Positions 13,101 to 25,587 of a stretch of 64,000 bases of DNA are shown here, one piece after another. Below the pieces are notes generated by a model. It was not told the DNA's origin, did no database searches, and worked only from the letters and a program-made list of their open reading frames with translations. The translations under genes were made by a program, and so were the position numbers. This stretch comes from Dromaius novaehollandiae. Taxonomy: Eukaryota > Chordata > Aves > Casuariiformes > Dromaiidae. Numbering within the stretch: position 1 is the first letter of the stretch; the number at the start of each line of letters is the position of its first letter. The stretch is from the NCBI RefSeq assembly GCF_036370855.1, contig NC_088106.1:31324501-31388500 (forward strand), in the 5' to 3' direction.

Positions 13101-16100
13101 GAACTGTTCAAAGTTAATGAAGAAGGATGCTTTAAAGTAGTTAATACAGGCTCTGGACATGTATGTTTTTGCATGGTTTTGTGTTCTCTGAGTGTTTAGG
13201 GAACAATCTGCAATGATATTTTTGAGAGTGAGGAAAAAATATTCAAGTGAGGATCATAACACAGGATGTGCAACTTGAGGACAGGGTCTCTCCCAGACTG
13301 CTTAAGAACATATTTAATGATTTGCATCATTTGGGAGTAACTCCTTAAACAACAGTTTGCCTAAGAAAGCTGGCGTGGAAGAGGAAGATGATGGCAGTTA
13401 GAGCTGAGGTGAGGGGCAGCTGGGGAGTCCCCAGGATGGAGGAGCAGTGCTGAGACAAGAGCTGAACCCAGGGCATGGACATGAGTGTGCAGCGATTGCC
13501 GTGCAGCAGCTCACAGCAGCACCTCTGCAGTGGCTACACATGTTCCCCACGATCTCCTCTTGTTGCAGTCTACAGATCATTCCATGACCTAGCCTTCCTT
13601 TGCCTTTGGAAACTAGTTTTTCTAAGTCAGTCCTTTAAGCCTTTGGCTCTAGTTGTGTGCCACAGTAAACTGTGCTGAGCGCAGGAGGAGGAGCACACAA
13701 AACTGTGTTGCACAAGAGAACATCTCGTCTCTGTTCGCAATTCTTCTCACATTATATAAGATAGTGACGAAGTTACAGTTAAGCTAGTATGTGTCATCCA
13801 ATCAGTTTATAAATAGGTATGTTGCAGAAATGGTAAGAAGTGCTGCAGGAAGGAGTTGGTAAGAAAGATAGGAGAAGTATGGCATCTCAGGCCTTCAGAA
13901 AGGTTAGGAAGATGATGTGATGCCCTTTGAGGCTGTTGGAGGAAGATGCCTCCTTGAGATACCACAGCGTTGTGAAGGTTTGTGAGTCAGGTAAATAAGC
14001 CAAGACAAAAAAAAATAAAATAAAAAAGCAAAGTTTACAAAAGGCTTTCCCTAACATCACGTGCGTATACGTACATTAAAATATACGTGATGGCTATGGA
14101 GTGAAGAGAGGCGAAGATGTCAAAGTATGTTCCCTGGTACCGCTAGGGAGGGAGCTGGTGCCAGGGAATAGAACAGCTAGCATAAAATAACTTTAGAAGA
14201 GGCAAGATGGTTACCTGAAATAAATTGCATTTTGGGATACACACTTCCATAGGTTCTGTGTAGCTAAGAGGGACTTTATAGATACTTTATAGATTTATAG
14301 AGACTTTATAGATTACTAAGCAGCCAGGAAAATGCTTGTCCGTGCACAATATTAACATGCAAGAAGCTAGAGTGCTTCAGAAACACTGTGACTCTCTCTG
14401 CCGATCGTGCTGGAGGGCATTTCAAAGCGTTTATACTGCAGGACTGCCCAAACCGAGCAGGAATGCTAGCTCTTCTCTCCTGTTTCTGGACTGTTACTGA
14501 TAAAGGAGTTGCAATCGCGTGATTCTCACGGTGCCTGGACCACAGCACAAGAGGAGCGAGCGCTGGCAGTGTGCAGTGCCGTGTCTGTGCTAACCGCGGT
14601 TCCCTGGAGGGGGGTTGGCCTCTCATGCTTTCTTTTCCCGGCAGTGCTAATTAAACGGCATTTACTTGATACAACAACTCCCTATAGAAGAGATTTTTTT
14701 TTTTTTTTTTTAACTTGGTACGTATATGAAAAGGGGGAAATAATTTCCCAAACTGTATTACCCTCAAGAGAAATGAAGATGGAGAGCGCCACGTTTTCAC
14801 ATGACTTAAATTGGTGTAGTGACGTTTATTTTCACCAGGTGAGGATTTGGTACAAAACCGAGGCACAGCATGGCGAGTTAAGGTGACAAAGCAGCATTTT
14901 AGTTTGTGGTGTGATCGGTTCTTTAATATTGCTTGTGTTTTAATAAAGTGCGTTTTCAAGCTAGCTCTGATTTTGGTTTTTTTGTTGCAACTACAGAAGA
15001 TCTGTTTTCACTATTTCCTCCCTTTGTGCTTCAATGTCCATTTTGTCCTTTCCTTCTTCTTAAATTGCAACCTGGTGTTTGGAAGAAGAAGACTCCAAAA
15101 ACAGTGGGATACAGTGAATGTTTCATGGTTTTTTTGACACTGGAAATTGAAATTTGCAAAACAGAACTTCTTCCAAGTGTAAATGTTCTTCCCCTTTCAA
15201 ATTATACTGTTCTTAGAGTGACTTTTTTTTCCTCTCTTCCCCTTATAAACACTTACAGCTCTGTCAGATCTATCTTTGTCAGGATATCTGCTCTACCAAG
15301 AGCTATGGTGCATCTGTGTTCTTAGGAGAAACAGTATTCCGGGGGAAGGCAGGTCTGTAGAAAAAGGCTCGAGATCCATCCTCTGGTCCTTAACCTCAGC
15401 CTTCGTGTTGACAGAGCAGTGGGTCACTATCATGACCCTGGAGCAAGCATGCAGCCAACAGCTGATGTGATTATTTCTTAATAATCTTGGAATATGAACA
15501 ATATTTTATAGCAAATTCAGTGTTTGAGAATACGGTATTGAGCTGTTAGTAATCAAGTGTTCCGTTTGCTTGCACCAAGGAAAAACACATGTAAGATTTG
15601 AGCTTGTGCGAAGTAATAAATCGAGCACTTAATATATTAATACTGATTGTTTACTTGGTTTTCTTTCAGCGCTATCCAACCGACAAGGCATACTTCATAG
15701 CAAAGGAGATTCTTGCTACAGAACGGACATATTTGAAGGACCTGGAAGTTATTACAGTGGTAAGGATTTAAAAATGTCTTTAATATTTTTATTTTTCTTA
15801 CCAGATTTTTATTCATTAATTTGGAAAAACTTGGAGTTCCTTCCAGGTAACAGAAGAAGAAAGCTCTATGATAAATGATAACTGTTGAGCGATGTAGATA
15901 TTACCTTGTTTGTCACGTAGGTCCTTGTGGGAGAGCAGATATCCTCTCCGGGCTTTTATAATTAGTTCCTCTAGCTACATCTTACATGGTTTTGGAGTTT
16001 TAGGCAAACTTCATCTCTGAAAGCTGTGAACACAGGATTCTTACAGATAGCCTGAAAATGTTGTTGTTCATTCAGCCTCAATAGCAGCTGTTGCTGTCAG

Positions 16101-19100
16101 CTCTGTTTATAATCTAGTGATCATCACTTTGGTATTCTTTCTGAGACTTTTGTCTTTATTCTCATGATCTGAAGGTATAAGAGATGACAATTTCAAAGAG
16201 TATTGAGGATCCATGCAGAGATTTTTGTCTTTTTTATTATTATTTTTTTTTAAGGTGGGGAAGAAGCCCCAACTAGACTAGTTAGTCCTTATTTGGATGC
16301 TGGCTTGAGTTTCCAAATCTTTTTTCTTTAAGAGCTATTTGTTTACTTTACTGCAGGTTTCAACATTATGGCCATTGTGTTTTTATAAATTACTGTATTT
16401 ATTTCATGAAAGAGAAAAATTATGATTTCCTTATGCCATGCATCTATAATTGAGATATTTTGCAAGAGTTCAATGAGTGTCATCTCACTGAAATTCTTCC
16501 AAGAGACTTCCCAGAACTTTTCTTAAATGACTGTGAAACATTTGGGACCCCAGATATTTTTTGGTATGTTCACATCCATATGAGAAAGCCAGGAACTGAA
16601 AGTAATTAAAAAAAAATGCAGTATGTAAAACACACAAAATGTCTCCAGCTACTAAACTTGTACAACGTTGCAAGTTTTATGGAAGAGCAGTTGTGTATGT
16701 TTTGAAATAAAAGCAGTTGTATTGCGTCAGTTGTGGGGCTGTTCTAGTCATTCAGTAATTCACTGTAATTTAGAGCAGTTACGAAACATCTCATCACTGG
16801 ATTAGGAAACCTGCTTATGCCTGGAGCCAACAATAAGCCTTGTATCTGCAGTGTTTGGCAAGGAAAGCAATGACATCTTCCTTAAATAGTTCCCCTTTCT
16901 TCTTGCTGTTTCCCTGTGCACATGCACTTTCTCCTCCTCCATGTCTGCAGGAGCGGAAATTACATGCTAGCTATACATTTCTCACATATAAAAATTGATC
17001 ATAATTTATGATGTTCCTTGCAGTGGTTTCGCAGTGCGGTCATCAAGGAGAACGCTATGCCAGAGGGTTTGATGACATTACTTTTCTCTAACATAGACCC
17101 AATTTACGAGTTTCATCGAGGTTTTCTGAAAGAGATTGAGCAAAGGCTATCGCTGTGGTAAGCATTAATAGTGAAGTGCGTGGGCAGTAATCAGGGAGGG
17201 TTTTTTCCTGTGTCCTCACATCAAGACCATGTGTAATCTATATTTGAATTGGTATTTCTGCTTAAATAGAAACAAGGAAAAATATTTTAATAAATGGTGA
17301 TTTTTAAAAAGTGACCAAATAATTTTTGTAAAGCTCCTTCTTCAAGCACTGCCTTTTCTATAATATCCTGTATTCATGTGAATCGTATGCCAAGCCAAGG
17401 TTTTTCCTAATATTATCTGGTGTTGTTCCTCTAGCCTTAGAAAGAAGGGACACAAGGTCAAAAAGATAACGTGCAGTCTATGGGATACCTTGCCAGTTAA
17501 TGAATCTCCAGGTGAAAATCTAGAGAGCACTTTTTTCTGTAAATAAAATGAGAGTTGTTCGGTTATTGCGGCACAACTTATTTCTCATTTCAGAAAATGG
17601 TTTTGGTCTTTTAACTGTTGTGTTACTTTCTTCTGACCTGAGACATAATATATGTTAATACCATTCAAAAGGAGATCATTTACTCCTCTTAAAGTGATGT
17701 TAATATATTGGTTTATTTTTGTTCTCTTCCTTTTTACATTGGTGAACCAGATCATTTACTGTATACCTGACTGTTTGGCCTCACTTCGCAAAGCTTTCCA
17801 TTCTAGAGAGGACAAGCTAGATGGTTATATAAGATTAAAGCAACCTGGATCTGGAGTAAGGGAAATGGACAGATATAGTAAATGAAAAATGAACCAAAGT
17901 AAATTCATAAATTCAGGTGTGACATGTATTCGGAAGTCTAAAAGGTTAAATTCCAAAACAGCCTTGCCTACCAATTAATTTCTCTTCCTGTCTCAGTTTT
18001 CTAAGTATGTCTTTTATTTTTGTTATTTTATGCAGCTTCCATATTTACTGTACCAAGTGTTCAGCCCAAACAGTGAAATGGGAATCTCAGACAGAGAAAG
18101 ATGGATAGGGGAGGGATTAGTCATATCACTGCTTCACTTAATTTTACCGAAGTAGTCCTCAGATATGCAGATGCCTGGGAAGCCTTTCTTAAAGATAATG
18201 TCTGAAGTACTACGGGATTAAGAGGGAGGAAATGGAGATGTGCTGCACCTTCTGATTTCATCTTTATATATAAATTTCAGGGAAGGAAGAACCAATGCTC
18301 ACATGAAAGGAGATTATCAACGAATTGGAGATGTCATGCTCAGGAATATGAGTACTCTAAAGGTAGTTGAAAGATTGGAATAACAGAATTTCAGGGTTAC
18401 TGATTCATTTTCTTTTCCTATTGTTAAGGATGGTAGTTTGTGCGTCAGTATTTTCACTTGACTTGAAGTGACTTAAAAACAATTATTGTTCATAAACCAA
18501 TTTAGGAATAAAACAGAATATTTGCAACAAGGCTGTATACCACTGTTGCTCATTTTACCTCCTACATTTACATTGAGAAAAGGCTGCATGTTTGGTTACT
18601 GAGCAGCTGACAAAGAAAAATTAGTTTATTAATAAGTCTGAATGTCTTCCTATAATTGCACAACTCTCCTCTATGACGATATTGATCCATAAATTTGTTG
18701 AATTCCAAAATATAAATATTTTTTAACTGCAGAGTAGTTTGTTCTGAAATGAAGTCACTTTTATTTGGAGTAGAATAGCTTTGTGGGACAGTTACACTTG
18801 TGTTGCAGTGACGAGAATAATTGTTCCACTATAGTCAATGGTTTGAAAAGAAATATAAAAGCACAGATAGGGAAATTTAGAAAATTTGCTGTAACTTCTA
18901 TTCAGACCATTAACTTTCTGTGCTTTTGGCATTCCACTGATGCATAGTGCGACATGCTGATCTGTTTTGACCCCAGTTGGTAGCTGTCTGCCAGCTTCTT
19001 TAATGGATAAACCTAGGCGACACAACTTTCAGTTCACTTTTGCCTGTTCTAGCTTTAAAAGAGTCAGTAATCAACAAAAATGGTTTTACAATGCAAAAGT

Positions 19101-22100
19101 ATTAATAAGTTGTACTATTAGCTGTTTTTATAAAAGGCAAACATAGGCACAGCTACAATATATAGTGAACAGAGAACTGGGCAAATACCAGGGTTTTTTT
19201 TTAATGAAGCAGTTAAAACATGTGATGATGTTAGCATTTTTTTGCCGGCATTTGTGACGTATGTGCGGTCTTGGATTATATAATCATGGTTAGAGCCAAG
19301 TAGAGAGGGGAGTAGATGTTTTTCCACATTTGCTATGAAATCTATTAAAGACTATTTTGCTTTGATACTAGTAATTTTTTATATGTTTCAACAGGAGTTT
19401 ACCAGTTACTTGCAGAAGCATGATGAGGTCCTGACAGAACTGGAGAAAGCAACAAAACGCCTAAAGAAACTGGAAATGGTTTATAAGGAGTTCGAACTGC
19501 AGAAAGTTTGCTATCTGCCACTCAACACGTTTCTGCTCAAACCCATTCAGAGACTGATGCACTACAAGTTGATCCTGGGGAGACTTTGCAAGCACTACAC
19601 AGCAGAGCACCGGGACTATGCAGATTGCCGGAGTGAGTGAGCACTCAGCTGTATATATGCTAGGCAGAAACCCATTCCTGTGTATATACAAAAGTCTGCA
19701 CGTTCTCATCCTGTGGGAGACAGCAAGTGTTGCATCTACAAATTCAATGTAAACTCTCTCTTTCTGCATTCAGAGTTTTGTTTCTGTGTACAATTCACCT
19801 GACCCTTGCATGCACTGTATGAAATACACAGGAGCTTTGATTTAGGTTGCTGACAATTCAGCTGCTAAATGAATGCTCTAATTTTGACATCCTGAGGTGG
19901 GGGGGATACCAAATAGAAAAGCAGAAAACTCGCAGGAGTAAATGCAGCTTAATTTCAAAGTGGCAGCTTAATTCAAAAAATGTTTAGGTTATGTTTTAAA
20001 GTTAACTTTGTTTTTCTTGAAGATTTTCAGTACCAGGTTTCGCCAGTCTCTTGCCATGCTCTGATGCAGGGCTCCCAAGCTTTCTGTGGTGGATAGAAAA
20101 TTACCTTAACTGCTGGTTTGGAAAATGCAAAAGATAGCTTTCTTGTATAGTGTTCTGGTTGCACAGACTAATTATTTTTTCTGGCAGGCCAAAAAGAGTT
20201 TTTCTCCCCTTTAAGGCTGGTACATCTTGTTCTTTCAGCTCAAGCTCAAAAGCTATTTCTTTTTTTGCCCCCTTTTGTAGGGGGGAAAATGTAATACTTT
20301 TGGGGGAACTCTTGGTCATTTATGTGTATAAACGTGACAAAAAAGGATTGTAGTGTCATAAGCATGCATAAGAAGTTCCATTCATTTATAAAGTAATCTT
20401 TGACAGAAATTGTTGTTTCTAACTTCTGAATTGACTTTTGGCTAAGTGGTAATAACTTTTTTAGATGTGCAAAATGTAAGTTACCACATAATCTCCAGAA
20501 ATACAGAAAACACTATTTAGTCTCCATGTTGCCCCTATACTGCTATAAAATGCATTTTAAGAAAAAACACTGTCATAAATCTGATTATTATTTCAGATTC
20601 TATCTTCCAGTGATAAAATTTGTGGCCTGGGTTCTGTATGCTCTATTCTGATCTTGTCGATGCTGTTTTGCTTTCAGATGCTCTGAAGGAGGTCACAGAA
20701 ATGACGTCTCAGCTACAGCACAGCCTGATCCGCTTGGAGAATTTCCAGAAGCTGACAGAGCTGCAGCATGACTTAATTGGTATAGATAATCTCACAGCAC
20801 CTGGTAGGGTGAGTAACTTTGCTTAGTTTGTAGAGCCTTTATTTATTTATTTATTTTATTACCAAGGAAGTGCATTTCAACAGTGTATTTACCGCCACAG
20901 CCTTTCTCTATATATTTTATGGAATGATGTAAAGGGTTTGTATGATAATTGTCTTTGTAGTTAGTCACATTTACCTTTTGGTGATGTCCTTATAGGGAAC
21001 TAGATCAAAAATACTACCGCTTAGACTCTGGGTACAGTTTCATGTTTCCAGTACAACAGATACTGAATATACTGGGATGCTTTGCTCTACATTTGGGTGG
21101 GAAGCAGTACATTATGTATTCAATAGGAAGTCTACTACCAGGTCTGCTTATGTCTTTCTGTTGTGATCTCTTCTTGTGGACTGAGATTGCATGGAGAACT
21201 GAAGGAAAGGTGTGGTTTTTTTGTTTAACAAAACTGTTAGTGATCATTGCTGGGCATTGATCAACATCTGTGTACTCTGGGTTGAAATGAAGCATCAAAA
21301 TTCTGTGCTTTTGGGAAAGATCAGGCTTTGTTTAACTTTTTCTTTTTCTCTGCAGGAATTTATCCGGGAAGGTTGCTTGTACAAGCTTACTAAAAAGGGT
21401 TTACAGCAACGGATGTTCTTTCTGGTGGGTGCTGCTTCTGGTTTTCACAAACCTAAGGTGTTCAAGATAAAGCTGTCATGAAACTGTTTTCATGTTGAGA
21501 TTTTCTTATAAGGGGGACTGTGATAAAGCAGTCCGTTCAGGTTGTTTCTCTAATGGCACATTCTATTAACAGAATTTTTGAAGCCTCTAATATAGATAAA
21601 CATGATTATTTTTAAGGGAAGTAGCCAAAGTGATGGAGGACTGGTGCTTCTCCTGCTTTTATAGTGTTTTTCAAACCACAGATTTTAAAAAGGTGTCAAA
21701 AAATATTTGGCACTAACTGCTGTCTGGAGAATATTGATTATATTCTTCCTCCATTTTTCAGTTCTCAGATATGTTGCTGTACACAAGCAAAGGTGTTACA
21801 GGGACAAATCAATTCAAAATTCATGGACATCTTCCTCTGCATGGCATGTTGGTAAGTGGTTTCAATTTGTATCACAGTGTTGAAGAAATGACTTTGCTCT
21901 AAGTCAGGTCAAGGCTTTCCATCTGGGCTGCAATGACCAAAGTAGCAAGCTGCATCAGAGCCGGTCAAAGCAGCCTGGCTGTCGTCGTGGCCTGTGGTGC
22001 TGCTGATCATGGACTGGACCATCAGTATGCCTTAGCCTATGTGCTAAACATAGAGTTGTCTGCAGGTGGTAAACTTATTCCTTCCCTCTTGTTAGCAAAA

Positions 22101-25100
22101 CAGCTGGAATGCATCTGTTTGACGACTCATTTTTAAATTGCTGTGAAAGGCTGATCTGGGAATATGGATTTGTCCTGCCATTTTTTCCCCTGCACCTAGG
22201 CAGGAAATCGATCCCCCTGCATCCCCACCTGCATGTTCTAATGGAACTGTTCTTTCTGTGTTTGATTTGCAGCTAATAGTGCTCGACCCACCGGTAAGTA
22301 ATAAGCTCAATCCTGCTCAGAATCCTTCTGTTTTGGTCCTGTTGGATGTGGTGCTGTGCAGCTGCAGATGTGGCATTAGAAGAACACAATATAGATTTTC
22401 ATATACAGCCAAAATAGATTTGAATTAGGCGCTATTTGTAAAAGAGTAGCTGTTTTGTACTTACTGCAACTGTGTTGTCGTCATCTTGTGACCAAAGTTC
22501 CTAGCCAGCCAGAGAGGAGAGTTTTGAGTATTTATCAGTCACTGAGCAGTGATGAGAAAAACCTTTTCTTTTTCTGCAGGTGGAGGAGAGTGAGAACGAA
22601 TGGGCTGTCCCACACTGCTTCACAATCTATTCAGCACAGAAAACCATAGTAGTGGCAGCGAGGTAACATTTATTTTTCCTCAGTTGCATGTAGGTTAACA
22701 GGTGTCTCCTCCAAAGAGTTAAAGTTTGATTATTTAGTGCAGAGCCAGAGGGATGTTTCATGTGTCCTCTGGAAAGGACAACTTTAAACCAAATACATGA
22801 CACTTCATAATTTCTTTTTCAGTATTGTTTTTCAGGAAGGAGTAGTTTCAACAATCAAATGGTAAATTATTAAATGGGTATCAGCAGCAATAGCGTTGCC
22901 TTTATATTGTTTCCTAGTTGGCTGAGCTGCTGGTGATGTCCTCAAAGCAATTGCTATAAAGCAGGAGACGAACTGAAATCTAAACGTACACATATTTTAG
23001 AGAACCAAAAAGAATTAAAATCCAGAACATACAAATTGATTTAAGGAGGGGAGAGTTCCTGGATAGATCTCATGAAGGAAGCTGTGAGGTGATAGAAAAA
23101 TTAAAGGTTAGCTTGGAGAGCAAACCAGTTTCTTTCTGGCATTGAGTTTAGGGTGAGGAGTTATCCCTTCCTGGCTGGACCATCCAGGCAATAGCAGCTA
23201 GAGCAGCTCATGAAGAAGCAGAGGGGAAGGACGAGAGCAACATCACGCCTGAGGGGAGGCAGAGGACAATTTGGAGCATCCCAGCTGGGACCTTAGGGCA
23301 CTGCAGCCTGGGACCTGGATGTGCTGGGGCTGCCTCTCGGAGGAGCTTGCTCTGCCTCCTCTGCATGCCACAGGACAGCAGCACAGGGAGCACCCATTTC
23401 CCCCCCTCACCCCCCCTGACAAACATAATGAAGGTGTCTGGTGGTCAGAGGCTGCATGGGGAGCTCCAGGGCTGGCAGGCAGATGCATCAAAGCCAAACA
23501 GGCAGGAACAGCTTTCCCCAGCCTGCAAGATGCAGCTGGTCTGGGATAGATCCAGCTTACATGAGAAGATCCAGACAAGCCAGCTAAAAGCTCCCAGGCC
23601 CCCACTGGGATTTCTGCCTCCCTGGCCTGTGAAAAGAGAAGACACCAGTCCTGCAAGGGGAAGCCTGGGGCTTTGGCTCTTTCTCCCTGCCCTGCTAGCA
23701 AAGCAGGTAGCTTCTAAGCTGAGAAAAGAGTTCAGTAGCAAGGATTGTGGGGTTACTCACCTCTGTGTCCAGGTGCCAGGACCCAGCAGTCCCTGTGGGG
23801 CACAGTTCCTGCACCGGCTGGTGCCAATTCCCAAGCACTGAAACGCTCAGGAATGAAAGGGCTGGTCTGTCGCAGCCGGATACTCACTGCCTGGGGAAGC
23901 GAAAATGCCAAACTGCTCTGGCACCAAAATGCTCTCGCAGCAGTAACTTACACCTTTGTGGTTTTCGAATAGACGGTAAAAAAATGTGAGCAAATAGGAT
24001 TAATATCACATTTGGAGATGTGATTTACAAAACCAAGCTTTGCTTATGTGCAGCAGTTATCCTGCTGTAATTTGCTTTTTGTGTAAATGGTTACAGTGGA
24101 ATGCATAAGCTAACACACAATTTTTGCAAGTGCTAATTCAGCTGTTGATCAGACAAGTTGCTTTGGTTAGCCTGCTACAAATCCATCTGAGGATGGTATA
24201 ATTCATTTTGGTACATTGATGTATCAATCTTGATGATCTTTCCACTTACCTGGCAAATCCATGCTGTAAAAGAACTGGATGTGCAAAGTTACTGGCTAAG
24301 TTCGTGCTGCTTTTTAGTTGAGTGTTTAACTTCATGCACTTGGTGTCTAAGTGCTATAAGCATTTGTGTTTCAGTGTTATTCTTCAGTGCTGTCCTTTTT
24401 GCCTCTATATCCAAAACGTAATAAGGAGGTCTACACCTGGTCTCTCAGGATTAGCTTTAGGAGTTTTTGAACATCTGCAGTTCCTCTAAAAAGCAGCTGG
24501 AGTTGTGTATGTTGGGAATGCAGAACTGGAGCAGTAAATCTTAACTTTTAATTTTGTAGGGTTTTCTACTAGTTAATAGCTCCCATTCTTGAAAAATAAC
24601 CATTATTGAATATTTATCCAATCAGGTAGGCAGTGGCATAGCAGCCAGTACCTTTTGTGTGCTCATATATTTAGCAAGCAAAGCTTTCTTTTTTTCTCAA
24701 TTTTTTTATTACAGTCTGACACCTGAAAATGTCACATATTTTTAAGGTCAACCATTTCTAGGCAACTGTGAGCCAAAAAGTGTCTGAAATGGTCTTAAAT
24801 TTGGAAAAGTAAATATATTTCTTTTTACCTTGTCGTAACTTGGAAATAGTTCAAAGGATTTTTTTCCTTTGATGACTTTCCCTCCCTCCTATCAGAAAAA
24901 AATCATTGCTGGGCTTCGACCATGCTTGGAATTTGCAGTCTAAATGGAAAACTTGCAGAAATTTATGAGCTACAGAAAAAAGGTGGTTACAAAAAAAAAA
25001 GGTTCCCCGTGGAACCGCTCAACCAAATACTGTGTGTAAGCATATATAACACTTTAAACAAAAACTGTGCAGGCGGGGAATATAGCAGGAGGAGAAAAAG

Positions 25101-25555
25101 AAATGCCAAGGCTATGTTTGATTCTTGAAGGAAAAGTTTTGTGCTGTTGCCTTCCAGTGAATATAGATACCAATACTTGAGGAGTCAAGTTCTTTCCCTG
25201 TAAACGTGGCATCAGCCGTGCAACCTGTAATGGGAACTGTCGGCTGAAAGCCTCATCTTCCTGCACTCTGTGTTTTACTTGCTTGAGATGAAAGATAAAT
25301 AATATATCCCCTTTAAAAGCCATGCTGTCTTTCAGCTTGCCTTTCATCCTGGAATCATCCTTTCCAGTGTGGTCATAACCACGCATCTCCAAGTGCTCTT
25401 ACTAATTTTTTTTTTTTTAGGGTGGAAGCGTGATTTCATATTTGAAATAGCTATGAAGCCCTCTAACTGAAGAACAGCTCTCTATAGGAAGAACAGTTAT
25501 GATCTAGACTGGGTAGTTACTCTTCTGCTCTTCTGAGTATGATAGGGAGATTTTA

Positions 25556-25587
<32 letters not shown>

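Noticed and set aside
23243-23841. Overlapping 150-164 codon ORFs on both strands in a FARP2 intron
   Set aside because: The G+C-rich block lowers stop frequency on both strands; FARP2 splices across it without needing an exon.
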